Shown in pieces: positions 8,283-17,848 of a DNA stretch of 64,000 nt. Position 1 is the stretch's first letter. The number at the start of each line of letters is the position of its first letter. The stretch is taken from assembly GCA_035471805.1 (NCBI GenBank), contig DATIPS010000043.1:1-64000 (forward strand), given 5' to 3'. Source of the DNA: Acidimicrobiia bacterium. Lineage in GTDB: Bacteria > Actinomycetota > Acidimicrobiia > Spongiisociales > JAHEDJ01. A program made the translations under genes and the position numbers. Below the pieces are notes generated by a model. That model made no database searches. It was not told the DNA's origin and saw only the letters and a program-made list of their open reading frames with translations.

Positions 8283-9743
8283 ATGGTGTCGTTGCTCGTC
8301 GCTCTACTGGCCGCCGTCGTCGCCGTCCTCGGCTTTCCGCCCTTCGGACTCGGCTTCCTGACGGTGCCTGCTGTAGGGCTGCTGCTCTGGGCGCTCCGCC
8401 GGGCCCCTTCCGGGTCCGTCGCAGCGCTGGTCGGCGCAGCATACGGGATCGTCTTCTTCGGTCTGCTCATGTGGTGGATCAGCCGGACCGAGGTTATAGC
8501 GCTTCTGGCATTGGTCATCACCCAGGCGGCTTTCACAGCCGGGTTCGGCTGGTTTGCGTTTCGCCGGCGCCGGTTGCCGCTCTGGCCCTGGGTCGTGTCG
8601 ATGACCGGCGGATGGGCCGTGATGGAGCTACTCAGAGGTTGGATCCCGACCGGCGGCCTCGCCTGGGGAGGCCTCGGGTATTCGCTGGCCCCATATGCGC
8701 CTGCCCGCGGCGCGGCGGCCCTCATCGGGGTCGCCGGCTGGGGTCTGGTCATCGTGATGACTGCGGCCCTCGCCGTGCAGGTGCTGACGCAACGAGAGGA
8801 CCGTCGCTGGATCCTCGTGCCGACGGGGATATGGATCGTCCTGCTGGGAGCCGGCTGGTTGTGGCCGGCCGTGGCCGACGGTCCGGAACTGCGGGTGACG
8901 GTCGTGCAAGGCAACACGCCGTGTGTCGAGCACTGTGCCGGAGACAGGGTGGCCATCTACGAGAACCATCTGCGCCTCACGGAAACCCTGCCGGCCGGTT
9001 CGACCGACCTCGTTGTGTGGGGCGAGAGCGCGACCGGATACTCCACCGACCCCCTCACCGCGCCGACCGTCGCCGCCGAAATCGACGCTCAAGTGCTGCG
9101 AACCGGCTCTCATTTCCTCATCGGCGGCGATCGCCCCGTCGGCGATTCCAACTTCGTGAATGCCAACATGCTGTTCGGTCCGGACGGATCGTACGTCGGT
9201 GAATACAACAAGCGGCACCCGGTTCCGTTCGGCGAGTACGTTCCCTGGCGACCCGTTTTTGGATTGATTCCCGCCACGAGCCGGGTTCCACGTGACATGC
9301 TGCGAGGAGACGGACCGGTGGTGTTCGACATCGGTTCGGGAGTGATCGGCTCGGTCATCTCCTTCGAAGGTTCCTTCTCCAGGTACACGCGCGACCATGT
9401 GAGAGAGGGGGCGCAGCTCATGGTCGTGGCTACGAACGAGCGGAGCTATGGAGTCGGACCGGCTGCCGACCAGCTGATCGACATGACGCGCATGCACGCG
9501 GCCGAGAACGGAATCGATCTCGTTCAGGCGGCCATCACGGGGAAGTCGGCGATCATCACCGGCGGGGGAGAGATTGCCGAGATCACCGGACTCTACGAGG
9601 AGGCAGTAATCAGCGGAACGGTTCGGTTCCGGTCTTCCGGCCGGACGCCGTCGGGCCTCTGGGGGGACTGGGTGTCGGTGGTCGCAGTCGTCGCCCTGCT
9701 GGCCACTCTCGGATGGGCCCGCCTCAGCGGGACCCGGGAATAG
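8283..9743 (+). CDS. lnt: Apolipoprotein N-acyltransferase homologue with Ser in place of the catalytic Cys
   Basis: This 486-aa protein has several N-terminal membrane helices (residues 1-190), a nitrilase-like periplasmic domain and a final helix near the C-terminus. Lnt transfers the third acyl chain to the N-terminus of lipoproteins using a Glu-Lys-Cys triad. The Glu is Glu248 (WGESATG) and the Lys is Lys310 (YNKRHPVPFGEY). The expected Cys-Tyr-Glu block reads Ser360-Phe-Glu; the codon is TCC. The spacing between the three positions (62 and 50 residues) agrees with E. coli Lnt (68 and 52), so the alignment is secure. It may be inactive, have another activity, or be one of several paralogues. 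Confidence 0.85.
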   Translation: MVSLLVALLAAVVAVLGFPPFGLGFLTVPAVGLLLWALRRAPSGSVAALVGAAYGIVFFGLLMWWISRTEVIALLALVITQAAFTAGFGWFAFRRRRLPLWPWVVSMTGGWAVMELLRGWIPTGGLAWGGLGYSLAPYAPARGAAALIGVAGWGLVIVMTAALAVQVLTQREDRRWILVPTGIWIVLLGAGWLWPAVADGPELRVTVVQGNTPCVEHCAGDRVAIYENHLRLTETLPAGSTDLVVWGESATGYSTDPLTAPTVAAEIDAQVLRTGSHFLIGGDRPVGDSNFVNANMLFGPDGSYVGEYNKRHPVPFGEYVPWRPVFGLIPATSRVPRDMLRGDGPVVFDIGSGVIGSVISFEGSFSRYTRDHVREGAQLMVVATNERSYGVGPAADQLIDMTRMHAAENGIDLVQAAITGKSAIITGGGEIAEITGLYEEAVISGTVRFRSSGRTPSGLWGDWVSVVAVVALLATLGWARLSGTRE

Positions 9744-9787
9744 ACAACGACCCGCCGCCCCGGGCGAAGTTGCCGATGAGACCGTGT

Positions 9788-11065
9788 TCAGCTGCTCTCG
9801 TACGCGGTGAGCGCCGCATCCACGACATCGATCGCCGTGTCGAGTTCTTCGACCGTCGCGGTGAGGGGAGGAATGAAGCGGATGACGTTGCCGTCCGGTC
9901 CACAGCCGATGACGATCAGTTCGTGTTCGAGTCCGTATGCGGAAACGAACGACATCGCGGCGGCGTCGGGGGTGCGCAGCCGGCGATCGCCGACCAGCTC
10001 GACGCCGATCATCAGGCCCAATCCCCGAACATCCCCGATAGTCGTGTGGCGCGTCTGCAAATCTGCGAATCGTTCGAAAGCCCGCTTCGAGAGGTCCCTG
10101 GCGTTGGGAAGCAGCGGCTCCATGACGTCCACGACCTTGGCGGCGGCCGCGCAGGCGACCGGGTTTCCACCGAACGTGGTGCCGTGGGCACCCACCGGCC
10201 ACTGATTGATGATCTCTGCCGAGGCGCCGTACGAACTGAGCGGCAGGCCGTTGGCGATGCCCTTTCCCATCACGAGTATGTCGGGCCGGATACCGTAGTG
10301 GTCGGCCGCGAACCAGTTGGCCGTGCGGCCGAATCCGGTCTGCACCTCGTCGAAGACCAGCATGATCCCGTGCTCGTCGGCGAGATCACGGAGAGCCTGG
10401 AGGAAGCGCGGCGGGGCCGGGTAGTAGCCCCCCTCTCCCTGGACCGGCTCGACCAGGAATGCTGCGATGTTGTGCGGCAGGACCTCGTGCTTGAACTTCC
10501 TGGCGAGTTCGTCGAGTGCTAGATCGGTTGCTTCGTCGGCGGACATTCCCCAGCGGTATGGATGCGGAAACCCGGTGACGAAGACCGAGCCGAGGATCGG
10601 GTGGTAGTTCTCCCTGTACTTCGCATTGGAGGTCGTATAGGCGACCGATCCCATCGTCCGCCCGTGGAAGGCGCCGCGGAATGCAACGACACCCTGGCGC
10701 TTCGTGAAGTATCGAGCCAGCTTGACGCCCGCCTCGACTGCTTCCGCACCGGAGTTGGCGAAACCGAACTTGTCGATGCCCTCGGGGGTGATCTTCCGAA
10801 GACGTTCTGCGAGATCGACCATCGAGTCGTACCGGAACACGCATCCCGCGTGGGCGAGCTTGCCGAGTTGCGCCTGCGCGGCGGCAATCACCTCGGGATG
10901 GTTGTGGCCCAGATTGGCCACAGCGGTTCCACAGGCGAAGTCCGCCCACCTGTTGCCGGCCGCGTCGTAGACCCACGGTCCCTCCGCATGGTCGACGTGA
11001 ACGTCGGTATCGAAAGCCAGCATGGGCGCGACGCTGCCCTCGTACCGGCGCAGTAGATCGCCCAT
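9788..11065 (-). CDS. Class III PLP-dependent aminotransferase (4-aminobutyrate-aminotransferase-like)
   Basis: This 425-aa enzyme carries the class III signature DEVQTGFGRT and the PLP-binding Lys268 in VMGKGIANGLPLSS. The N-terminal WVYDAAGNRWADFACGTAV and ANSGAEAVEAGVKLAR blocks fit the ornithine/GABA aminotransferase group, and VEPVQGEGG is typical of GabT-like members. The substrate could be GABA, ornithine, acetylornithine or another omega-amine. The ribosome site AGGAG lies 6 nt before the ATG. It sits 168 nt downstream of purM on the same strand, but there is no metabolic link that requires co-transcription. No gabD is nearby. Confidence 0.87.
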   Translation of the reverse strand: MGDLLRRYEGSVAPMLAFDTDVHVDHAEGPWVYDAAGNRWADFACGTAVANLGHNHPEVIAAAQAQLGKLAHAGCVFRYDSMVDLAERLRKITPEGIDKFGFANSGAEAVEAGVKLARYFTKRQGVVAFRGAFHGRTMGSVAYTTSNAKYRENYHPILGSVFVTGFPHPYRWGMSADEATDLALDELARKFKHEVLPHNIAAFLVEPVQGEGGYYPAPPRFLQALRDLADEHGIMLVFDEVQTGFGRTANWFAADHYGIRPDILVMGKGIANGLPLSSYGASAEIINQWPVGAHGTTFGGNPVACAAAAKVVDVMEPLLPNARDLSKRAFERFADLQTRHTTIGDVRGLGLMIGVELVGDRRLRTPDAAAMSFVSAYGLEHELIVIGCGPDGNVIRFIPPLTATVEELDTAIDVVDAALTAYESS

Positions 11066-11233
11066 CGTCGGCTCCTTTCGGTCGCCTTCAGGTTCAGCCG
11101 TGTGCGGTCGGCGGGACTCGCAGGACCGGGCGGGAAGTGGCCGCCTTCCCTCATTGTGCCACAGGAGAACCTGGGCCGATTCGGCGGTGAACCGGCGGGT
11201 GAAGTCCCGGGGGCCTCCGGCTTTCTGACTGCG

Positions 11234-12250
11234 TCAGCCGATCAGCCGGACTCCGGACGATCCGCCGACGATGGTTCCGATTCTGTGTGTGGGGTGGCCG
11301 CGGGTTCCGAAAGCATCCACCACGGCGTCGATTCCGTCGGAGGCCACGACGGCCAGGTAACCGATGCCCATGTTGAACACCCGGTACATCTCGTCATCCG
11401 GCACCGCTCCCCAGTGCTGGATGACGTTGAATACGTTCGGCCGCGCCCACGTCCCGGTGTCGATCTCCGCCCCCAGGCCGTCCGGAATGACACGGGCCAG
11501 GTTGCCGGGAATCCCGCCTCCGGTCACGTGGGCGAAGGCGTGCACGAATCCGGTGGACGCGGCGTCGAGCACTCCGGGCGCGTAGATGACCGAAGGTTCC
11601 AGCAGAACTGCGCCGACCGAGCGCTCATCCCCCGGGAAGGTTGCGTCGAGCGGGCGTCCATCGACCACGGCGCGGACCAGGGAGAACCCGTTGGAGCGCA
11701 GATTCGGGCTCTCCACCCCGATGATCGCGTCGCCGGCGTCGACGAGCGAACCGCCTATCTCCCTCCCGGCTTCGACGATCCCGAGAGCCGCGCCGGCCAG
11801 GTCGACATGGCCGACGTCCACGACCCCGGGATGCTCGGCGGTCTCCCCTCCGACCAGCGCACAACCGGCCAGCGAGCAAGCGGCCGCCACGGACGCCACG
11901 ATGACCGTGTCGCGGTCCGGCTCGAGCCGTCCCACCGCCAGATAGTCGGTGAAGGCGATCGGTCGGGCGCCGACCGCGGCGAGATCGTCAACGCACATTG
12001 CGACGAGGTCGTGGCCGACCCCCTCGTATCGTCCCGTCCGCCTGGCAAGTTCGAGTTTCGTCCCGACACCGTCCGTGCTCATCATCAGCACCGGGCTGGT
12101 GTAGCCGTCGGGGATGGTCACGCCGGTGGCGAATCCGCCGAATCCGCCCACGACGTTCGGCCCCCAGGTGGACGTCACCGCGTCCGCGATCAGGGCCACG
12201 TGGCGATCTGCCTGATCGAGGTCGACGCCTGCATCCCGGTAGGTCGCCAC
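11234..12250 (-). CDS. purM: Phosphoribosylformylglycinamidine cyclo-ligase
   Basis: PurM closes the imidazole ring to give AIR, using ATP and FGAM. The 338-aa length is normal. The N-terminal YRDAGVDLDQAD and the STDGVGTKLELA block match the family's substrate/ATP-binding elements, and the C-terminal GGIPGNLARVIP segment is characteristic. The start is a GTG whose G is the last base of the purF stop codon (TAGTG), a one-base overlap implying translational coupling. It is the last gene of the purC-S-Q-L-F-M operon. Confidence 0.96.
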   Translation of the reverse strand: MATYRDAGVDLDQADRHVALIADAVTSTWGPNVVGGFGGFATGVTIPDGYTSPVLMMSTDGVGTKLELARRTGRYEGVGHDLVAMCVDDLAAVGARPIAFTDYLAVGRLEPDRDTVIVASVAAACSLAGCALVGGETAEHPGVVDVGHVDLAGAALGIVEAGREIGGSLVDAGDAIIGVESPNLRSNGFSLVRAVVDGRPLDATFPGDERSVGAVLLEPSVIYAPGVLDAASTGFVHAFAHVTGGGIPGNLARVIPDGLGAEIDTGTWARPNVFNVIQHWGAVPDDEMYRVFNMGIGYLAVVASDGIDAVVDAFGTRGHPTHRIGTIVGGSSGVRLIG

Positions 12251-13665
12251 TACCGCCTCTCCAGGACGAACTTGTCACCCCGTCCGACGGGTGTCGGATA
12301 GGCCCCGCTGAGGCAAGCTTTGCAGAAACCCAGTTCGGTCCCGCCGGCAGCCTGCTCGAGCCCGTCCAGTGAGAGGTAGGCGAGCGAATCGGCATCCAGG
12401 AACTCTCGAATCTCATCGGTCGAGAGCTGTGCAGCCAGCAACCCGGAGATGTCGGATGTGTCCATGCCGTAGTAGCAGGGCCAGCGATAAGGGGGCGAGG
12501 AGATACGGAGATGCACCTGGACGGCCCCGGCTTCGCGCACCATCCTCACGAGTTGACGGGTGGTGGTGCCCCGCACGATCGAATCATCGACCAGCACGAT
12601 TCGTTTGCCGTCGAGGTTCTCGGGAATCGGATTCAGCTTGAGCCGGATACCGCGGTCGCGGAGCATTTGCGTCGGCTCGATGAACGTTCGCCCGATATAG
12701 CGGTTCTTCACCAGACCGTCGGCATAGGGAATGTTGCTCTCGGCCGAGAATCCCTGGGCCGCCGGAATGCCGGACTCGGGAACGGGGACTACGACATCCG
12801 CCTCGACCGGTGCTTCTGCGGCGAGTCTCCTGCCCATCCGCTGTCTGGCACCGTGCACGTTCTGCCCGTACAGGTTGCTGTCCGGTCTGGCGAAATAGAC
12901 GAACTCGAAGATGCAGAGGCGCGGGTCCACCTCTGTGAACGGATGCAGGCTCCGGACGCCGCCCGCGTCGATCACAACCATCTCCCCGGCCTCGATCTCC
13001 CGAACGAAGGCTGCACCCACCAGATCGAGAGCGGCCGACTCCGAGGCGAGGACCCAGCCCCCTTCGGGGAGCGATCCCAAACAGAGCGGGCGGTAGCCGT
13101 GGGGGTCGCGTACGCCGACCAGGTGGCCCTGATCCATGACCACGAGGGAGAAGGCACCTTCCAGGTGAGGAAGCACCTCCGTCAGGGCTCTCTCGAGCTG
13201 GCGCCCGTCCGATCGTCCGTCGTGAATGGCGCCGGCAACGGCGTCGAGCATGAGCATGGAGTCGGTGGTACTGGCGTCGTCGCCGATCCTGGCGGCCAGC
13301 TCGACCGTATTCGTCAGGTTTCCGTTGTGGCCCAGAGCTATACCGGTGTGTTCGACCTGGCGATAGGCCGGTTGCGCGTTCTCCCAGACGGTCGATCCGC
13401 TGGTGGAGTAACGGGTGTGGCCGATGCCGAGGTGGCCGGGAAGCGCGGCGAGTGTCGTCTCATGGAACACCTGGGAGACGAGCCCCATGTCCTTGAAGAC
13501 TGTGATGGTTTGACCGTCCGAGGCGGCGATCCCGGCGCTCTCCTGCCCGCGATGCTGGAGGGCGAGAAGGCCGAACGAGATTATGTGTGCGGCGTCCTGA
13601 CCCGGCGCATACACGCCGAAAACGCCACATTCCTCGCCCGGGGTGGTCTCGAAGGTCCCGTCCAC
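12250..13665 (-). CDS. purF: Amidophosphoribosyltransferase
   Basis: PurF makes phosphoribosylamine from PRPP and glutamine, the committed purine step. A 12-residue propeptide precedes Cys13 (EECGVFG), the N-terminal nucleophile of the glutaminase domain, as in B. subtilis-type enzymes. The PRPP loop VLVDDSIVRGTTTRQLV is intact. The cysteines of that type's 4Fe-4S cluster are present: one in CIFEFVYFARP, one in CYYGMD and two in CKACLSG. This makes an oxygen-sensitive, cluster-containing enzyme likely. The length is 471 aa. It follows purL by 63 nt and overlaps purM by one base. Confidence 0.97.
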   Translation of the reverse strand: MDGTFETTPGEECGVFGVYAPGQDAAHIISFGLLALQHRGQESAGIAASDGQTITVFKDMGLVSQVFHETTLAALPGHLGIGHTRYSTSGSTVWENAQPAYRQVEHTGIALGHNGNLTNTVELAARIGDDASTTDSMLMLDAVAGAIHDGRSDGRQLERALTEVLPHLEGAFSLVVMDQGHLVGVRDPHGYRPLCLGSLPEGGWVLASESAALDLVGAAFVREIEAGEMVVIDAGGVRSLHPFTEVDPRLCIFEFVYFARPDSNLYGQNVHGARQRMGRRLAAEAPVEADVVVPVPESGIPAAQGFSAESNIPYADGLVKNRYIGRTFIEPTQMLRDRGIRLKLNPIPENLDGKRIVLVDDSIVRGTTTRQLVRMVREAGAVQVHLRISSPPYRWPCYYGMDTSDISGLLAAQLSTDEIREFLDADSLAYLSLDGLEQAAGGTELGFCKACLSGAYPTPVGRGDKFVLERR

Positions 13666-13728
13666 TTCGACGGCGATTGTAGGCGTCCCGGGGAGAGGAA
13701 CTGCGCCGGACGCGACCGCCGGCCCGTC

Positions 13729-15930
13729 TCAGTGGTCCATCCGGTCGCGGATGGCACCGCGCCAGGTGGCTGCCGCCGCATCGAGAGGTACGGAGGCCTC
13801 GACCCGGCCATTCCGCGCGAAGTCGATCGATGAGCCTCCGAGCGACCCGATGCGCGCTGCCGCAACCCCGGATTCCTGTGCGGCAGTGCGGATCGAGGCG
13901 GCGGCCGCGGGCGGCGCAACTGCGATGAATCGATGCGGATCCTCACAGAACAGGTTGGGCCAGTCCGAGAACGTGATCGTGGCCCCCACATCCGAGCGTA
14001 TGCAGATTTCGGCAATCGCGACGGCCAACCCGCCCTCGGAGACGTCGTGCAGGACGGGGGCGACTCCGCCGCCGGCCAGGTCGACGGCGAGGCCGATGAC
14101 GGCGCCGGCCGTCGCCGGGTCGGGTTCCGTCGGCCGGCCCCCCAGGCGGCCCGACACGAGTTTCTCGAATGCGCTTCCGGCCAGGTTGGTCCCGTTTCGT
14201 GGCCCCACCAGCCAGACGTCCATGCCTGCCTCACCCGCTTCGAGGCGGGGCGGCGTTTCGGGCAGCGGGTCGGCGAGGCCCAGCATGCCGACTATGGGAG
14301 TCGGGTAGATGTCGACGCCGTCCGTTTCGTTGTAGAACGAGACGTTGCCGCCGATCACGGGTATTCCAAGGGACTCACAAGCCTGTGAGATGCCTTCAAC
14401 GGTCTCAGTGAACTGCCACATCACTTCCGGCTTCTCCGGGTTGCCGAAGTTGAGATTGTCGACAACCGCCATCGGTCGAGCTCCGACCACGGCCACATTG
14501 AGGGCGGATTCGAAGACGAGGCGGGCCCCGCCGCGGCGCGGGTCCAGATAACAGAGTCGACCGTTTCCGTCGGTGGAGACGGCCAGGCCTTTCGTGGTGC
14601 CTTTGATCCGCAGGAGGTTGCCGTCGTCGCCCGGTCCGACGACGGTGTTCAAGAACAGCATGTGGTCGTACTGCTGATAGACCCACGACGGGTCACCCAG
14701 CGAGGGGTCGCCGAGCATTGCCAGCAGGCTCGTCCCGATGTCCGGCGGCAACTGGGAATCGGCCGTGCTCGCCCATAGGTCAGCCAGCCAGGAAGGTTCG
14801 GAAAGGGGTCGGTCGTAGACGGGGGCATCCTCTGAAAGCGAGGCGGCCGGGACCTCCGCGACCAGATCGCCGTCCTTGAAGACCCGCAACGTCCCGCCGG
14901 GCTTGACCTCGCCGACGACGGAGGCATCGACCTCCCACTTCTCCGCGATCGTCAGCACCTCGCCCAGTTGATCCGGGTGAACGAAGGCCATCATCCGTTC
15001 CTGCGACTCCGACATCAGCAGCTCACCGGGAGTCATGTCGCTCTCACGGACATGTACCCGGTCGAGGTCGACGTCCATCCCCACGCCCGCCCGCGCCGCC
15101 GGCTCCGACGTCGAACACGACAGGCCGGCCGCGCCGAGATCCTGTATGCCGACGACGAGTTTCTTCTGATACAGCTCCAGGCAGGCCTCGATCAGCTTCT
15201 TCTCCTGGAACGGATCTCCGACCTGCACGGAGGGCCGTTTGGTGCTGCTGTCCTCGTCGAAGCCGGCCGACGCCAGAACCGATGCGCCGCCAATGCCGTC
15301 TCGACCGGTCGAGGAACCGAGCAAAACGGAGATTGTCCCGGGCTCGCCGGCGGTGCCGAGAACGAGCTGTTCGGAACGAAGGATTCCCAGGCACATGACG
15401 TTGACGAGGGGATTGCCCCGATAGCAGTCCTCGAAGGCGACCTCTCCTCCAACCGTCGGCACTCCGACCGCATTGCCGTAGCCGGCGATGCCGGCCACCA
15501 CCCCTGAGAACAGATAGCGGTTGTGGGGGTCATCCAGGTGTCCGAATCGGATCTGATCCCAGAGCGCGATCGGTCTGGCGCCCATCGTGAAGACGTCGCG
15601 CAGAATCCCCCCAACCCCGGTTGCAGCGCCCTGATAGGGCTCCACGAACGACGGGTGGTTGTGGCTCTCGATACGGAGGGCGGCCAGCCAGCCGTCTCCC
15701 AGGTCGACAACGCCTGCGTTCTCTCCGGGGCCGACCACGACCCAGGGCGCCTCGGTGGGGAAGCGACCGAGATGCGGGCGGGATGACTTGTACGAGCAAT
15801 GTTCCGACCACATCACCGAATACATGGCCAGTTCCGCAATCCTCGGCTCCCTGCCGAGCAGCCCGACGACACTGGAGAACTCGTCGTCCGTCATCCCGAG
15901 TTCCTGGTGGAGGGGACGCCTATCAGACAC
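13729..15930 (-). CDS. purL: Phosphoribosylformylglycinamidine synthase, large subunit (PurL)
   Basis: This is a small-type PurL of 733 aa that works with separate PurS and PurQ, unlike the fused 1300-aa proteobacterial enzyme. It contains the two repeated AIRS-like halves. Visible motifs include the N-terminal [31 protein letters not shown], and GGNVSFYNE in the second half. A GTG start at 15930 was chosen: it overlaps the purQ stop by 8 nt, and an earlier ATG at 15972 would run far into purQ. The reaction converts FGAR to FGAM with ATP and ammonia from PurQ. Confidence 0.96.
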   Translation of the reverse strand: MSDRRPLHQELGMTDDEFSSVVGLLGREPRIAELAMYSVMWSEHCSYKSSRPHLGRFPTEAPWVVVGPGENAGVVDLGDGWLAALRIESHNHPSFVEPYQGAATGVGGILRDVFTMGARPIALWDQIRFGHLDDPHNRYLFSGVVAGIAGYGNAVGVPTVGGEVAFEDCYRGNPLVNVMCLGILRSEQLVLGTAGEPGTISVLLGSSTGRDGIGGASVLASAGFDEDSSTKRPSVQVGDPFQEKKLIEACLELYQKKLVVGIQDLGAAGLSCSTSEPAARAGVGMDVDLDRVHVRESDMTPGELLMSESQERMMAFVHPDQLGEVLTIAEKWEVDASVVGEVKPGGTLRVFKDGDLVAEVPAASLSEDAPVYDRPLSEPSWLADLWASTADSQLPPDIGTSLLAMLGDPSLGDPSWVYQQYDHMLFLNTVVGPGDDGNLLRIKGTTKGLAVSTDGNGRLCYLDPRRGGARLVFESALNVAVVGARPMAVVDNLNFGNPEKPEVMWQFTETVEGISQACESLGIPVIGGNVSFYNETDGVDIYPTPIVGMLGLADPLPETPPRLEAGEAGMDVWLVGPRNGTNLAGSAFEKLVSGRLGGRPTEPDPATAGAVIGLAVDLAGGGVAPVLHDVSEGGLAVAIAEICIRSDVGATITFSDWPNLFCEDPHRFIAVAPPAAAASIRTAAQESGVAAARIGSLGGSSIDFARNGRVEASVPLDAAAATWRGAIRDRMDH

Positions 15931-16621
15931 GCGCCGGCCGCCCCTCTGCAAAAGCCGCGACGGAGGCGGCAAAGGACCTCAACAGGACCCGACCATCCGT
16001 CGAGCCGAGTAGGGAATCGATCGCCCTCTCCGGGTGTGGCATCAGTCCGGCGACGTTGCCCGCCCCGTTGGCGATACCGGCGATGTTGTCCATCGACCCG
16101 TTGGGGTTGGTCGCCGGAGATACCTTCCCCGCACGATCCGAATAGGTGAGAAGGACTCCGGCGGCCTCGACAGGATCTGCCGTGTAGTTGCCTTCGTAGG
16201 AGTTGAGCGGGACCTCGAGGACGTCGCCGACCGTTGCCAACCTCGTCAGGATCGACTCGGTCGACTCGACCCGCAGGTGAACCGGCCGGCAGATGAAGCG
16301 GAGGTCACGGTTGGCCAGCAGCACGCCGGGCAGCAGGCCCGCCTCGGTGAGGATCTGAAACCCGTTGCAGATCCCCAGTACCGGGGCGCCCTCTTCGGCC
16401 ATGCGGCGGACCTCGGCCATGACGGGGGAGAAGCGAGCGATAGCCCCGGTGCGGAGATAGTCGCCGTGCGCGAATCCGCCGGGCAATACGACCCCGCTGA
16501 ACCCGGTCAGGTCCACATCCCTGTGCCAGACCAGCTCGGCCTCGCATCCGAGGCTCCCGAGAGCGTATACGACGTCGTGTTCGCAGTTGCTCCCCGGGAA
16601 CACGACCACGGCAACGGTCAT
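15923..16621 (-). CDS. purQ: Phosphoribosylformylglycinamidine synthase, glutaminase subunit
   Basis: This 232-aa class I glutamine amidotransferase supplies ammonia to PurL. The start region [17 protein letters not shown] is diagnostic of PurQ. The nucleophile lies in [16 protein letters not shown] (about residue 87), and the His-Glu pair is in GLMPHPERA near the C-terminus. The ATG at 16621 overlaps the purS stop as ATGA, and its own stop overlaps the purL GTG by 8 nt, so three subunits of one complex are translationally coupled. Confidence 0.97.
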   Translation of the reverse strand: MTVAVVVFPGSNCEHDVVYALGSLGCEAELVWHRDVDLTGFSGVVLPGGFAHGDYLRTGAIARFSPVMAEVRRMAEEGAPVLGICNGFQILTEAGLLPGVLLANRDLRFICRPVHLRVESTESILTRLATVGDVLEVPLNSYEGNYTADPVEAAGVLLTYSDRAGKVSPATNPNGSMDNIAGIANGAGNVAGLMPHPERAIDSLLGSTDGRVLLRSFAASVAAFAEGRPARV

Positions 16622-16875
16622 GCCGTGTCTCCGTCCTCCTCCAGGACGATCTCGTAGTCCTCCATAACCGGATTGGCGAGGAGCTTCTCGCACATGGCCT
16701 CGATATCTGCCCTGGCCCGAGCCGGGTCGGTGGCGCCGACCTCGAGGGTGATGATCTTGTCGATCCGCACCGATTCGACATTGGAGTAGCCCAGGTCGCG
16801 GACGCCGCGCAGGACCGCGGTGCCGGCCGGATCTGCAATGTCCGAGCGTCGCTTCACGCGCACAGTCGCCCTCAT
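16618..16875 (-). CDS. purS: Phosphoribosylformylglycinamidine synthase subunit PurS
   Basis: This 85-aa protein is the small structural subunit that bridges PurQ and PurL. It starts MRATVRVKRRSDIADPAGTA and has the VRDLGYSNVESVRIDKI segment expected of PurS. It overlaps purC upstream (ATGA) and purQ downstream (ATGA). Length and position are both diagnostic. Confidence 0.95.
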   Translation of the reverse strand: MRATVRVKRRSDIADPAGTAVLRGVRDLGYSNVESVRIDKIITLEVGATDPARARADIEAMCEKLLANPVMEDYEIVLEEDGDTA

Positions 16876-17756
16876 GTCCCCATCTCCTGCAGGTATTCGT
16901 CGAACCGCCGGCCGGTGATTCGCTCGAATGCCTCCGTGTACTTGGCCCGTGTCTCGGCTACCACCTCAGGCGGTAGTGGCGGGGCCGGCGGCGTGTGGTC
17001 CCACTTCACCGAATCGAGCCAGTCACGAACGAACTGCTTGTCGTAGGAGGGGACGGTGTTGCCCGGCTCCCACCGGTCCCGCGGCCAGTAGCGAGAGGAA
17101 TCGGGGGTGAGCACCTCATCGATCAGCAAGAGGTCGCCGTCGGCGAAGCCGAACTCGAACTTGGTGTCGGCGAGGATGACCCCGCGCTCTGCCGCGAACC
17201 GCGCTGCCGTCAGGTATATGTAGATCGATGTCTGTTTGAGGCGCTCGTACAGCTCGTCTCCCAACAACCGTCTGGTGTCCGACTCCGTCAGGTTCTCGTC
17301 ATGGCCCGATTCCGCTTTGGTAGCCGGAGTGAAGATGGGAACCGGCAACTCGTCGGCCATTCGCAGTCCCTGCGGGAGGTGCTCGGTGGTCGGCCCGCCC
17401 CCGGCGCGGTACTCCTTCCAGGATGACCCGTAGAGGTAGCCGCGGACGACACACTCAACCGGGATGACCTCGGCGCGTCGGACGACCATGGCCCGACCCG
17501 CCAGCGACTCGCGCTGGTCCGTGGTCAGCTGCTCGATGCCGGACAGGTCTGTGGCCAGCAGATGGTTGGGGACGTCCAGCAGGTCGAACCAGTGCAGCGA
17601 GAGCCCGGTCAGCACCCGGCCCTTGTCCGGGATTGGGTCCGGGAGGATGACGTCGTACGCCGAGATCCGATCGGTGGCTACGAATAGGAGCCGTTCCCGG
17701 TCGATCTCGTAGATCTCGCGCACCTTGCCCGAGGCGAGATGTTTCAGTGCCAGCAC
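16872..17756 (-). CDS. purC: Phosphoribosylaminoimidazole-succinocarboxamide synthase
   Basis: PurC condenses CAIR with aspartate using ATP. The 294-aa length fits the longer, SAICAR-synthase type common in actinobacteria. Signatures are GKVREIYEID, ATDRISAYDVILPDPIPDKG, VECVVRGYLYGSSWKEY and LADTKFEFGF. The start is GTG at 17756, with TACCAT 8 nt upstream and no ribosome site, so the whole purine operon appears to begin with a leaderless transcript. It is the first gene of purC-S-Q-L-F-M. Confidence 0.97.
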   Translation of the reverse strand: MLALKHLASGKVREIYEIDRERLLFVATDRISAYDVILPDPIPDKGRVLTGLSLHWFDLLDVPNHLLATDLSGIEQLTTDQRESLAGRAMVVRRAEVIPVECVVRGYLYGSSWKEYRAGGGPTTEHLPQGLRMADELPVPIFTPATKAESGHDENLTESDTRRLLGDELYERLKQTSIYIYLTAARFAAERGVILADTKFEFGFADGDLLLIDEVLTPDSSRYWPRDRWEPGNTVPSYDKQFVRDWLDSVKWDHTPPAPPLPPEVVAETRAKYTEAFERITGRRFDEYLQEMGT

Positions 17757-17764
17757 GACGCGAG

Positions 17765-17770
17765 ATGGTA
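17765..17770 (-). promoter_or_regulatory. -10 hexamer of the purine operon
   Basis: TACCAT on the minus strand lies 8 nt before the purC GTG. I see no purine riboswitch and no space for one in the 92 nt to the divergent amidotransferase gene. Confidence 0.4.
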
Positions 17771-17835
17771 GCGGCCGGTCGGAGCCGGACGGGTGATCGC
17801 CCGGTCAGGGCTGGATGAGCCGCAGTCGACGGCGG

Positions 17836-17841
17836 TAATCT
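17836..17841 (+). promoter_or_regulatory. -10 hexamer of the glutamine amidotransferase gene
   Basis: TAATCT lies 7 nt before the ATG at 17849, matching the leaderless pattern seen elsewhere in the window. Confidence 0.4.
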
Positions 17842-17848
17842 TCCGCCG

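Noticed and set aside
8628-10202. Long minus-strand open frame (524 codons) opposite the lnt-like gene
   Set aside because: It crosses the end of the lnt-like gene and enters the aminotransferase gene, is rich in Arg/Gly/Asp, and shows no motif or ribosome site.
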